DNA of 64,000 nt from Candidatus Gastranaerophilales bacterium (lineage in GTDB: Bacteria; Cyanobacteriota; Vampirovibrionia; Gastranaerophilales; Gastranaerophilaceae), in contig CALUTJ010000006.1 in NCBI GenBank assembly GCA_944323685.1, positions 1 through 64,000 of the forward strand, given 5' to 3'. Positions 25,192 to 33,565 of the stretch are shown piece after piece (position 1 is the first letter of the stretch; every line of letters starts with the position of its first letter). The position numbers and the translations under genes were made by a program. Below the pieces are notes generated by a model that did no database searches, had not been told where the DNA came from, and worked only from the letters and a program-made list of their open reading frames with translations.

Positions 25192-26793
25192 TTACATTTT
25201 TTTACAATTGTTCAAAAGCCTGTTATATTCGTTTATTAAGCCTTCTTTAAACGGAACTGTCTTTATAAAATCCCACGGCAAATTGTCTTTAGTATCTCTT
25301 TTTTGCAATGCATAAAAATCTGAGGACGGCAAACCCGATGCTTTTTTCAGCTCCTTATAAGTTTGTTTAAAAGCTCCAAGATTTCCGCCGTTTTTATATA
25401 CTTCAATCAAATAATCCGCAAGGTTTCTGTCACCGCGGGAAAGCAAAGCCTGCCAGTAATCCCATTTAACACTCGAAGTTCTTATTTTTACTCCGATTTT
25501 ATGGAACTCTTTTTTCAAATATTCATATTTTGATTCAAGCGACTTTATGCTTCCTCGTTCACAAAACTGAAACGGGGTATGGGCTTTAGGTACAAATGTT
25601 GAAAAAGAGAACGTAAACTCAAAAGTTTTGAATTCTTGTTTCAATTTTTTAGCCAGTGTGACAAATGCCTCTATATCTTCCTGCGTTTCTGTCGGATGAC
25701 CTATCATTGCGTAGATTTTAAGCCCTTTAAGTCCGTATTTTTGTGCTGTATTTACGGTATCAAATATCTGAGGTTCAGTAAGATTTTTATTAACAAGTTT
25801 TCTCAGTCTTTCAGAGCCTGCTTCTATTGCAATAGTTGAGTGTTTTTGACCGCATTCAACTAGAGTTTGTATTATTATCGGCGATATAGAATCCGCTCTC
25901 AGCGAGGATACTGAAAGCTCTAAATCGGGAATATTTTCACGTTTTCTTTTTAAAATATGTTCGCAAATTTCGTCAAATTGAGGGTGCGCCGTAATCAATG
26001 CACCGAGCAGCGCAATTTTATTTGTATATTTTAGCCCCTCGTCAATTTTTTCTATAATTTTATCAAAATCACAAAAACGAGAAGGAAGGTTCAAATATGA
26101 GGCTATACAAAAACCGCATCTTTGCGGGCAACCTCGCACAATTTCGATAACATAAGTATTTGAAAAAAAGCTTTTTTCGCTCAGAACCGGTGTTGTTATA
26201 CATTCGCAAAGCGGTGAAGATATTTTTTCTACGCTGTACGGTTCGTTATTTAAGTTAAGTACACCCTGCTTTGTGTCAAACTTTGTCAAAGAGGGAACAT
26301 ATATGCCTTTTACCTTTGAAAGTTCTACAAGTTTTTGGTTGCGATTTAATGATTTATTGTTTTTGATTACGTCTATAATTGATATATCGATATCCTCGGC
26401 ATCGCCTATTATAATGAAATCAAAAAATTCGCAGTAAGGTTCTGGGTTTGCCGTCAAGACAGGGCCGCCGCCGAAAATTATCGGATGTTTTTCATCTCTT
26501 TGCGATGATTTAAACGGAATACTAAAGTTTTCAAGAATTTTAAAAATTCCTAAAAAGTCTATTTCAAACGAAACAGAAAAGCCCATGACATCGACATCAC
26601 ACGGTTTAAGTTTTGTGTTTTTAGTATCCGTAAATATCTTTTCCACATAATAATCGCTTCTCATATCGAGGCGTTTTACAATTGACATATATCCTAATGA
26701 TGACATACCAAAAGACGCCATTGCAGGAAAAGCCATCCAGATATTAATTTCTGTTTGTTTTTGCGGTGGGTTGTATAAAATAATATCGGACAA
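25192..26793 (-). CDS. B12-binding-type radical SAM protein
   Basis: 533-aa enzyme. An N-terminal cobalamin-binding-like region (about 1-150) contains VMGFSVSFEIDF, PIIFGGGPVLTANPEP and FFDFIIIGDAED, but lacks the D-x-H-x-x-G motif needed for base-off B12 ligation. The radical SAM core has VRGCPQRCGFC (C-x-x-x-C-x-x-C) near residue 220, followed by typical TIM-barrel segments (LEL..SSLRAD, IAIEAGSERLR, KIYAMIGHPTE). The C-terminal ~130 residues are unassigned. Substrate unknown; may act on tRNA, lipid or hopanoid-like targets as do other members. It starts 2 nt before the AI-2E-family gene ends, so the two are probably co-transcribed. Confidence 0.8.
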   Translation of the reverse strand: MSDIILYNPPQKQTEINIWMAFPAMASFGMSSLGYMSIVKRLDMRSDYYVEKIFTDTKNTKLKPCDVDVMGFSVSFEIDFLGIFKILENFSIPFKSSQRDEKHPIIFGGGPVLTANPEPYCEFFDFIIIGDAEDIDISIIDVIKNNKSLNRNQKLVELSKVKGIYVPSLTKFDTKQGVLNLNNEPYSVEKISSPLCECITTPVLSEKSFFSNTYVIEIVRGCPQRCGFCIASYLNLPSRFCDFDKIIEKIDEGLKYTNKIALLGALITAHPQFDEICEHILKRKRENIPDLELSVSSLRADSISPIIIQTLVECGQKHSTIAIEAGSERLRKLVNKNLTEPQIFDTVNTAQKYGLKGLKIYAMIGHPTETQEDIEAFVTLAKKLKQEFKTFEFTFSFSTFVPKAHTPFQFCERGSIKSLESKYEYLKKEFHKIGVKIRTSSVKWDYWQALLSRGDRNLADYLIEVYKNGGNLGAFKQTYKELKKASGLPSSDFYALQKRDTKDNLPWDFIKTVPFKEGLINEYNRLLNNCKKM

Positions 26794-26795
26794 TC

Positions 26796-27827
26796 TTATT
26801 CCTCATTTCCGTCATTCATTGTTTTAACATAAATTTCTTCAAACAGCGTAACAATAACAGCTGCAATTGCAGGAGCGATAAGAACACCGATTACGCCTAA
26901 AAATTTTGCAGCAACAACAAATGAAAATATAACTACAAGCGGGTGCAAATCCATGTATTTTGAAAAGAAATAAGGTTTTGCCCAGTTGTTTTCCACAAAC
27001 TGACCCAATAGCAGAGAAAATATCGCAACCAAACAAACAATCCAGCCTTTCGGAAACGCAACAAGTACGATTAAAATACCTGAAATAACAGGTCCTACAA
27101 CAGGCACAAGGTCAAGGATAGCGGAGATAAAGCCTAAAAATATTGCGTAATCAACCTTCATTACCAGCAAAAATGCAGCAACTATGATACCAACAATTGA
27201 TATTGACAATAGCTGTGCTGTTACGTAACCGCCTACTTTTGTTTCAAGTTCGTCAATAAGTTCGGAAGCTCTCGGGCGCATATTATAAGGAAACAGTTTT
27301 AAGCTGAATTTTTTAATAGTATCTCTGTCATTTGACAAAAAGTAAACAATAATACCTAATGTCACAAGCACTGTTAAAATTCCTACAAATCCAACCGTTA
27401 CGTTGATTGATTTGTTTATAACTTCTTTAGCGATTGTTGTTGAGTTGTTTAACACAGTGTCGATATTAAGATACTGAGATATACCCTGTCCGGCTATTTT
27501 AAAATTGGCAATAAAGTTTTGCAATTTTTCAATATTTGCAGGCATGTTATTGATAAGATCCGTTATTTCGTTAACAGACATTATTACAATAGGAATTAAT
27601 ACCCCGAGCGTCACAAGCAGTATCAGAACAATCATCAGGGTTGTCGCAAGACTTCTCGGTATTTTTTCAGAGAGTTTGTCGACAAACGGGTTTATTGCCG
27701 CTGAAATTACATAGCTGCAAAATAAAAGCAGTGCAATATCAGTCATTTTGACAAGCAAAAATATTATAAACAGTACAAGCAAAGTAAAGCATATATTTTT
27801 AGGAGTAAAAGAACTTTTTATATCCAT
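26796..27827 (-). CDS. AI-2E family transporter (PerM/UPF0118)
   Basis: 343-aa inner-membrane protein with about eight hydrophobic segments. Family features include the N-terminal pair of helices, S-Y-V-I-S-A-A-I-N-P-F-V-D-K-L, the central soluble region, and the C-terminal GFISAILDLVPVVGPVISG motif (the 'l.liPyiGp' signature). The start was set at the ATG with GAGG ribosome-binding site; a longer frame to 28031 would overrun the hisS start on the other strand. The substrate is uncertain; homologues include AI-2 exporter TqsA and sodium/proton antiporters. Confidence 0.9.
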   Translation of the reverse strand: MDIKSSFTPKNICFTLLVLFIIFLLVKMTDIALLLFCSYVISAAINPFVDKLSEKIPRSLATTLMIVLILLVTLGVLIPIVIMSVNEITDLINNMPANIEKLQNFIANFKIAGQGISQYLNIDTVLNNSTTIAKEVINKSINVTVGFVGILTVLVTLGIIVYFLSNDRDTIKKFSLKLFPYNMRPRASELIDELETKVGGYVTAQLLSISIVGIIVAAFLLVMKVDYAIFLGFISAILDLVPVVGPVISGILIVLVAFPKGWIVCLVAIFSLLLGQFVENNWAKPYFFSKYMDLHPLVVIFSFVVAAKFLGVIGVLIAPAIAAVIVTLFEEIYVKTMNDGNEE

Positions 27828-27937
27828 ATAAACCTCGAACATTAATAATACATCTGTGATTTTACTATAAATTTTAATATATTGAAATAGGCTATTTTTA
27901 TATATAATTAAACTATAAAAGGATATGGAGAATAAAA
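27828..27937. promoter_or_regulatory. divergent promoter region of perM-like gene and hisS
   Basis: 110 nt of AT-rich DNA between divergent starts. No T-box or other leader structure is apparent for hisS. Confidence 0.4.
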
Positions 27938-29167
27938 TTGATACAGGCACAAAAGGGAACAAAAGATATACTTCCGCAAGAATCTGCCAACTGGCAAAAA
28001 ATGGAAGCAGCAGGTTTAGAGGTTTTTTCAAAAGCAGGTTTTAAAGAAATAAGAACACCGATATTTGAAGCTACGGAACTTTTTGCCAGAGGAGTAGGTG
28101 ACTCAACCGACATTGTTAACAAAGAAATGTACACTTTTGAAAAAAGCGAGCGTTCTTTGACATTGCGTCCAGAAAACACAGCAGGAGTCGTGCGTGCTTA
28201 TATTGAACACGGTTTTCACCGCCTTCCGCAGCCTGTAAAACTCTGGTACAAAGGGCCGATGTTTCGTTATGAAAGGCCGCAAGCAGGCCGACAAAGACAG
28301 TTCCATCAAATCGGTGTGGAAATGTTCGGCTGTGCAGAGCCATCTGCTGACGCTGAGGTAATAAATCTGGCGGTAAAATATTTGAATAACCTCGGGCTAA
28401 ATGACCTTGAAATAGAAATTAATTCTCTCGGTTGCAGTGAATGCAGAAAAAAATACAGAGAAGCAATAAAAGAAGTTTTAAAACCTTATCTTGCAGAGCT
28501 TTGTGAGGATTGTAATTTCAGGTACGAAAAAAACCCTTTAAGAATTCTTGATTGTAAAGTTGATTCCTGCAAAAAAATCTTTGAAAAAGAAGAAATTCAA
28601 AAAGTAATACTTGGTGATTTTATCTGTGATGATTGCAAAGCCCACTTTGATACGGTTCAAGAATATTTAGCTGCGTTGAATATTCCTTATAAAAGAAACA
28701 AACAGCTTGTAAGAGGTTTGGATTATTACAACAGAACAGTTTTTGAAATAAAGTCAAACAACCTTGGTTCACAAAACGCCGTATGCGGCGGCGGAAGATA
28801 TGATTCTCTTGTCGAAACCTTAGGCGGTGCTACAACCCCTGCTGTCGGCTGGGCAATGGGAATGGAAAGATTAAACTCTTTAATTCCTCAGGCTGTAGAT
28901 TCAAGGTTAGATGCCTTTGTCATTTCTCAGGATACAACACAGGCGATAAAGTTTGCTAACGAATTAAGAAACAACGGTTTTAGCGCGGAATTTGATTATT
29001 CAAACAAAAAGTTCAAAAAGCAGCTTGATAAAGCGGCAAAAGCTGCAAAATATGCGGTTATTTTGATGGACGATGAAATTAAATCAAACACAGTGACAAT
29101 AAAAAATCTTGATACCTCCGAGCAGGTTAATGTATCCCAAAATGAATACATAAAATATTTAAAATAA
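27938..29167 (+). CDS. hisS: histidyl-tRNA synthetase
   Basis: 409-aa class II aminoacyl-tRNA synthetase. Motif 1 lies around FKEIRTPIFEATELF; motif 2 is MFRYERPQAGRQRQFHQIGVE; the histidine-specific LVRGLDYYNRTVFEI and the GGGRYDSLVETLGG loop follow; motif 3 is AVGWAMGMERL. A C-terminal anticodon-binding domain is present. The start codon is TTG, preceded by GGATATGGAG; no in-frame ATG is closer to the family N-terminus (IQAQKGTKDILP). First gene of a four-gene plus-strand run. Confidence 0.96.
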   Translation: MIQAQKGTKDILPQESANWQKMEAAGLEVFSKAGFKEIRTPIFEATELFARGVGDSTDIVNKEMYTFEKSERSLTLRPENTAGVVRAYIEHGFHRLPQPVKLWYKGPMFRYERPQAGRQRQFHQIGVEMFGCAEPSADAEVINLAVKYLNNLGLNDLEIEINSLGCSECRKKYREAIKEVLKPYLAELCEDCNFRYEKNPLRILDCKVDSCKKIFEKEEIQKVILGDFICDDCKAHFDTVQEYLAALNIPYKRNKQLVRGLDYYNRTVFEIKSNNLGSQNAVCGGGRYDSLVETLGGATTPAVGWAMGMERLNSLIPQAVDSRLDAFVISQDTTQAIKFANELRNNGFSAEFDYSNKKFKKQLDKAAKAAKYAVILMDDEIKSNTVTIKNLDTSEQVNVSQNEYIKYLK

Positions 29168-29206
29168 TTTTAAGCTGATAAAAACTTTTTTAGAAGGATT
29201 TATATT

Positions 29207-30082
29207 ATGAAAAAGATATTAATTTTGCTGACAATCATTTTAATGAGTGCAGGCAGTGTTTATGCACAAAACTTTAACTGTGTTGAAAAATCAATGTGTC
29301 CGGCTGTGCCAAAGGTTAACGGAGCAATATCTTCAACTTTAAGTAAAATAACAGGCATGAATTTTCTTTTGTCCACAACACTGGAATCTCAGGTAAGAAA
29401 ACAGATGAATGAGGCATTAGCTGCCCGTTTTAAAGTTGATATAGAGCCTTTCGGCGCCAAAAGCATGCTTGAAGGTAAATTCAAAAGTATAACCGCCGAT
29501 GCCGATTCCGCAATAATAGAAGGGATTTACCTTTCTAAGGTACATGCCCAATCTCTTTGCGGATACAACCACTTTGTATACAGCAAAGGAGAAGTTTTAA
29601 CCGCAGAAAACTTTTTGCTCGGTTTCAGTGCGCAGATAACCGACTCTGACCTTCAAAAAATGGTTACGACCCCTGAATACGTAAAACTTGTTAACTCACT
29701 TAATGTTTCAGTAGGAAATATGACACTGTTTAAAGTATTCAACCCTAAAGCAGAGATAAAAGGCGACAAGTTTGTTGTTTCGGCTATGTATATTGCACCG
29801 CTAGCGATGAAAGGGCCAAAACAAATGGAAATGAAAATGGGCCTGACAGCAATAGACGGAAATCTTGAGTTTACTGATATTGAGGTGACCTCAAGCCACA
29901 CGTCATCGGTTAACCTTCAAAAATTACTGCCGGTGCTCAACAAATTAAATCCGCTCGCGTTCAAGACAAATGTTTTAAACAATTCCAAAAGTATAATCAA
30001 ACTTAAAGATGTTTTCATAATTGACAATAAAATTATGATAAAAGGTCTGGTTATTGTTCCAAAAAACTATTATAATAATTAA
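29207..30082 (+). CDS. exported DUF2993/LmeA-like protein
   Basis: 291-aa protein with signal peptide MKKILILLTIILMSAGSVYA. The mature part has alternating strands typical of the DUF2993 (LmeA-like, lipid-binding) fold: SMLEGKFKSITADADSAIIEGIYLSKVHA, GEVLTAENFLLGFSAQITDSDLQKM, then a repeated 'F.i...' region ending KLKDVFIIDNKIMIKGLVIVP. Such proteins occur in Actinobacteria and Cyanobacteria. Assignment rests on overall pattern, so moderate. It follows hisS by 39 nt and precedes the GerMN gene by 29 nt. Confidence 0.6.
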   Translation: MKKILILLTIILMSAGSVYAQNFNCVEKSMCPAVPKVNGAISSTLSKITGMNFLLSTTLESQVRKQMNEALAARFKVDIEPFGAKSMLEGKFKSITADADSAIIEGIYLSKVHAQSLCGYNHFVYSKGEVLTAENFLLGFSAQITDSDLQKMVTTPEYVKLVNSLNVSVGNMTLFKVFNPKAEIKGDKFVVSAMYIAPLAMKGPKQMEMKMGLTAIDGNLEFTDIEVTSSHTSSVNLQKLLPVLNKLNPLAFKTNVLNNSKSIIKLKDVFIIDNKIMIKGLVIVPKNYYNN

Positions 30083-30111
30083 AGTTTATGAGTGAAATGA
30101 TTCGGAGCTGA

Positions 30112-30759
30112 ATGATGGGATTCTGGTCAAAATTAGTTATATTAACGTTAGCAGTGCTTGCATTTTTCTATGTAAAGGTCAATTTCTTTGATTCACCGCA
30201 TGTAAAGGTGGAAAAAAAGCTGGTCGCCGAAGAAGCTGTGGTAGAACCGCCGCAAAATACTCCGGTACAAAAGGCGCAAACTACCGCAACAAGTGCAAAA
30301 AAAGAAAACACTGCAAAAGAAGAGTCAAAACCGAAAAAATATGTTACCGTTTATTTTCTCGGCATGGACAAAAATAACAACAGTATTTTTAAAACTGTAA
30401 AAAGAGAAGTTCCTTCGGGTAAAAATGAACTGCGCTACGCTTTGACACAGCTTGTTGCAGGGCCGACACAGTATGAAAAAAATGTCGGTGTTTATTCTGA
30501 AATTCCTAAAAACGTACAAATTATGGGTATAGTTGAAAGCGACAAAAAAATAATTATTGATATTTCAGGCAATATACAAAACGGCGGCGGTGCTGACAGC
30601 CTTTACAGCAGATTTAAGCAGGTAATAAAAACAGCACTTGCCAACGGCAGCCCCAAAAAACCGATTTATCTTTACATAGACGGAAAACAGGCTGAAGTAA
30701 TCGGCGGTGAAGGTATCATGATTACACAACCCTTAAGCGAGAATTCTTTAGATGGATAA
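30112..30759 (+). CDS. GerMN-domain envelope protein
   Basis: 215-aa protein with one N-terminal membrane anchor (LVILTLAVLAFFYVKVNFF), a Pro/Thr/Lys-rich linker (about 35-75) and a GerMN domain (about 80-210): VTVYFLGMD, VKREVPSGKNELRYALTQLVAGPT, and IPKNVQIMGI. The domain is known from GerM of Bacillus spores but is widespread in non-spore-formers, including Cyanobacteria. The role is probably in the envelope. The stop overlaps the next gene by 8 nt. Confidence 0.85.
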   Translation: MMGFWSKLVILTLAVLAFFYVKVNFFDSPHVKVEKKLVAEEAVVEPPQNTPVQKAQTTATSAKKENTAKEESKPKKYVTVYFLGMDKNNNSIFKTVKREVPSGKNELRYALTQLVAGPTQYEKNVGVYSEIPKNVQIMGIVESDKKIIIDISGNIQNGGGADSLYSRFKQVIKTALANGSPKKPIYLYIDGKQAEVIGGEGIMITQPLSENSLDG

Positions 30760-31021
30760 AGACCTTGATTATTATTTAAATTTGGATTGGACGCTGGTTG
30801 AAGGTACAGACCTGGACTTCAACGGAAATCCATATCATTATATTGAAATAAAAGAGTTTCCCAGTTTTGCATTTTGTGCAAAGACACGAGAAATCGCTCT
30901 TGCTAATTACAAAAACCAGCTTAAGCTAATGCTGCAAATAATGCTGGAGGACGGAGAAAGAATCCCAGAACCAGGCGAAGACGATGATGACGGCATTGAC
31001 TGGGAAAGTATTTGCCCGTAA
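30752..31021 (+). CDS. HicB-like domain protein
   Basis: 89-aa acidic protein. YHYIEIKEFPSFAFCAKTREIALANYKNQL matches the HicB/antitoxin pattern (strand, loop, 'T..EA..n....l'), and the end of the fold G-E-R-I-P-E-P is characteristic. The tail is Asp-rich (GEDDDDGIDWE). No HicA-type toxin gene is adjacent and there is no DNA-binding extension, so a toxin-antitoxin role is doubtful. Overlaps the GerMN gene and ends the hisS run. Confidence 0.6.
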   Translation: MDKDLDYYLNLDWTLVEGTDLDFNGNPYHYIEIKEFPSFAFCAKTREIALANYKNQLKLMLQIMLEDGERIPEPGEDDDDGIDWESICP

Positions 31022-31068
31022 TTATGTAATAATCTCACATATTGCTTTTTGGCAAACAAAATTTGTTA

Positions 31069-31110
31069 AAATACAGCATCTTCCTGTAAGTCGAAAGATG
31101 CTGTATTTTT
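31069..31110. terminator. bidirectional terminator
   Basis: AATACAGCATCTT / AAGATGCTGTATT, 13-bp stem with T-run on the plus side and A-rich flank on the left. Sits between the convergent HicB-like and PfkB genes. Confidence 0.8.
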
Positions 31111-31118
31111 ATAAAGAG

Positions 31119-32162
31119 TTATACTTCTTCGACTCTAAAAGCAGGGGTCTGTTTTAACCTTTCTTCCATTTGTTCAAAGGTTAAAAAGCCTTCCTGCGCA
31201 CCGAAGTGAGATACAACCGATGCTGCATTTACGGAAGCAAGCATCAGCGATTTTTCGATATTCCAGTTTGTGTATTCCAAAGCTGCGGTGAATGTTGATG
31301 ATAAAGCATCCCCCGCACCGAGGGTGCTGACAACTTTTGCCGGAAACTCAGGGCAACGATAATATTTTTTGCCGTCAAAAGCATATACGCCGTGCTTTCC
31401 GTCTGTAATAATCACGACTTTGGCGTCGGTGGATTTTAACTTGTCAAGCATTGCTTTTATATCGGGGTGAATGGTTTCTGAAGAAAAACACTCTGTTTTT
31501 GTGTCTGGCCGTACCTGAATTTTTGTGACAAGTGATGCCTCTTCTTTGTTCATAACTACAACTTCGGCTGTTGCAAGAATTTTTTCAAAATATTTCAACC
31601 CTCTTTTAAGGCTTGAGCTGCCGGGGTTTATTGCTACGTTTGTATTGTGTTCTTCAGCAAAGTGAGCGAGTTTATCCAGTACGGCGCCGGATTCTCCGTT
31701 CAGCGGTGCAATATATAACCATTTTGCTTTTTTTACTGCATCAAAATTTATATCCTCTTCTTTTATTTTTCCGTTAGCACCTCTGTAAGCAAGTACTGTT
31801 CTGTTTCCTTCAAAGCTCAGCAATATAACAGAGGAACCCGAGTTGTCGGTTTTGCTTTTTACGACAAGAGAAGTATCTACTCCGGCTTCTTCTACTTTTT
31901 CAAGAATATTTTTTCCTTGAAAATCATCACCTATTTTAAAAATAGCCGAAGTTTTTGCGCCCAGATGAGCAAAGTTTGCAGCAGCATTTAGTCCGCCGCC
32001 GCCTACTGCGGTTTTAAAACTTTCGACCTCTACTTTTGCTCCGTAGGGGTATGACATAAAATCTATGCTGTTTTCTTTTGTGCTTACCGATACTACATTT
32101 GCAGCGTCAGATTCCACAAAAGAGTCTATTGTTGCGCTTCCTATTGTTATTACATCAAACAT
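31119..32162 (-). CDS. PfkB/ribokinase-family sugar kinase
   Basis: 347-aa kinase. The N-terminal PfkB pattern reads DVITIGSATIDSFV and VGGGGLNAAANFAHLGA (sugar-binding GG); the C-terminal signature is STLGAGDALSSTFTAAL, where the GAGD Asp is the catalytic base. Slightly longer than ribokinase (~305 aa), with an extra loop near VRPDTKTECFSSETIHP. The substrate could be ribose, adenosine, fructose or another sugar and cannot be read from sequence. Followed downstream by the convergent terminator; xerC-like gene lies 51 nt upstream. Confidence 0.9.
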   Translation of the reverse strand: MFDVITIGSATIDSFVESDAANVVSVSTKENSIDFMSYPYGAKVEVESFKTAVGGGGLNAAANFAHLGAKTSAIFKIGDDFQGKNILEKVEEAGVDTSLVVKSKTDNSGSSVILLSFEGNRTVLAYRGANGKIKEEDINFDAVKKAKWLYIAPLNGESGAVLDKLAHFAEEHNTNVAINPGSSSLKRGLKYFEKILATAEVVVMNKEEASLVTKIQVRPDTKTECFSSETIHPDIKAMLDKLKSTDAKVVIITDGKHGVYAFDGKKYYRCPEFPAKVVSTLGAGDALSSTFTAALEYTNWNIEKSLMLASVNAASVVSHFGAQEGFLTFEQMEERLKQTPAFRVEEV

Positions 32163-32213
32163 ATTCTGATTCCTCTGTTAAATAATAAATCTTTTCAAAA
32201 TTTCGGCTGTACT

Positions 32214-33128
32214 TTATGCCCTCGGATGTGTACTATCATACACCGCTTTTAGTCGTTCTGTCGATACATGAGTGTAAATTTGAGTGTTTGAGATAGATGC
32301 GTGCCCGAGCAGCTCTTGCACCACCCTTAAATCAGCACCGTTTTCTAAAAGTTTTGTCGCAAAACTATGCCTGAAAACGTGCGGTGTAACTTTTTTAGGC
32401 AATTCTATTTTTTTTACGATATCGTTTAAAACTGTGCGTATGCTTTGCGGCTGAAGTCTGTAGCCTGTTTTGTTTATAAACACCGGACTGTCTTCATTTT
32501 CTTCGGGCGGCTCTCCCTCTTCTTTAACCATATAACGCACTGTTTTTAAATATTTTTCCAAAAAATCTTTAGCCCTTGTTGAAACAAGCACTATTCGTTC
32601 TTTTGATCCCTTGCCCATAACGGTTATTTCGTTTTCTTCGAGATTAAGGTTGCCGAAATTCAAGTTGCTCAGCTCTGAAATACGCATGCCGGTGGCGTAC
32701 AAAAGTTCAAGTATTGTCCTGTTACGGTATCCCGCAGGTGTTTCTATCTTTATGTTGTTTAAAATTTGTTCTATCTCTTTGCCGGTTAAAAATTTTGGCA
32801 AAGTTTTGTTTTTCTTAGGAGCGTGTACGCTGTTTGCCGGATTTGTTTCTATAATTTTTTCGCGGTACAAAAACCGGTAAAACGTTCTTATTGCAGCAAT
32901 TTTGCGAGACAGAGTGGTCTTTGAGTAGTTGAAACGTTGTATAAAAACAAGATAATCTTTAAGCTTTGTATGGTCGGTTTGTTCTACCGGCGTTGAGTCA
33001 AGCCACAGCAAAAAGCTTAATATATCCGAGTGGTAAGCACGTATTGTGTGTTTTGAAAAGTTTTTTTCCACCTCAAGATAGATTAAAAAATCTTTTAAAT
33101 ATCTTTTTGTTATCTCACTTATCCCCAT
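32214..33128 (-). CDS. tyrosine recombinase XerC/XerD family
   Basis: 304-aa site-specific recombinase, probably for chromosome dimer resolution at dif. The N-terminal SAM-like domain (about 5-90) is followed by the catalytic domain with all expected residues: Arg149 (ATGMRISEL), Lys173 (GKGSKER), His250 and Arg253 (HVFRHSF), His276 (LGHASISNTQIYTH) and nucleophile Tyr285. Length is typical of Xer proteins rather than phage integrases, and no phage genes or tRNA attachment site are nearby. XerC versus XerD cannot be decided. A short insertion, EEGEPPEENEDSP, precedes the second half. Confidence 0.92.
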   Translation of the reverse strand: MGISEITKRYLKDFLIYLEVEKNFSKHTIRAYHSDILSFLLWLDSTPVEQTDHTKLKDYLVFIQRFNYSKTTLSRKIAAIRTFYRFLYREKIIETNPANSVHAPKKNKTLPKFLTGKEIEQILNNIKIETPAGYRNRTILELLYATGMRISELSNLNFGNLNLEENEITVMGKGSKERIVLVSTRAKDFLEKYLKTVRYMVKEEGEPPEENEDSPVFINKTGYRLQPQSIRTVLNDIVKKIELPKKVTPHVFRHSFATKLLENGADLRVVQELLGHASISNTQIYTHVSTERLKAVYDSTHPRA

Positions 33129-33170
33129 AACATAATTATAAGCTTACAGGCTCGTATGTGCAATAAAATA

Positions 33171-33198
33171 AAAAGCCCTGAACTAAGGTTCAGGGTTT
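33171..33198 (-). terminator. terminator of the 62-aa gene
   Basis: AAACCCTGAAC / GTTCAGGGCTTT on the minus strand followed by TTTATTTTATTG. Lies 50 nt downstream of the stop at 33248. Confidence 0.75.
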
Positions 33199-33247
33199 AT
33201 TAAAATTGTCTAGTTTTGCCGTTTCAGTTTTTTATAAAATCTTTTTA

Positions 33248-33436
33248 TTATGCGATGAAGTTAGTACCGAATCTTGTTGCACCTAAGAAAACACATTCTT
33301 CGAGCATAGAATCCAAAGATCTGTAGATTTTTCTTGCGGGAGCTTTTTCAGCTTCTTCGATACCGTGTTTAGATTCGTTATATTGTGCTGCGATTGCTAA
33401 TGTATAGTTTGCGAATGGGTTAGTTGCGTTAATCAT
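33248..33436 (-). CDS. 62-aa hypothetical protein
   Basis: Short helical protein, MINATNPFANYTLAIAAQY at the start, then E-E-A-E-K-A-P-A-R-K and LDSMLEECVFLGATRFG. No signal peptide or domain is recognised. CGAGG upstream of the ATG is a plausible ribosome-binding site. It is preceded by the paired palindromic boxes also seen before the 92-aa gene at 12183-12461, and has its own terminator, so it is expressed as a single-gene unit. Function unknown. Confidence 0.65.
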   Translation of the reverse strand: MINATNPFANYTLAIAAQYNESKHGIEEAEKAPARKIYRSLDSMLEECVFLGATRFGTNFIA

Positions 33437-33485
33437 TTTCTCTCTGACCTCGTTTATTTAACTTACATATATATAAAAACAAAAA

Positions 33486-33515
33486 GTATATATTAATTGC
33501 CAAATTAGTATATAC
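33486..33515 (-). promoter_or_regulatory. paired GTATATAC-type boxes, 22-bp spacing
   Basis: On the minus strand GTATATAC (33508-33515) and ATATATAC (33486-33493), start-to-start 22 bp, followed by TTTTATATATATG. Same layout as 12498-12527. Confidence 0.4.
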
Positions 33516-33565
33516 TTTGCTTAACAATTCTTAATATTTTGCTTTTTTAAATTTTTGAAATCAGG

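Noticed and set aside
32214-33128. Prophage or integrative element marked by the tyrosine recombinase
   Set aside because: Size and motifs fit housekeeping XerC/D; no tRNA attachment site, phage genes or flanking direct repeats are nearby.
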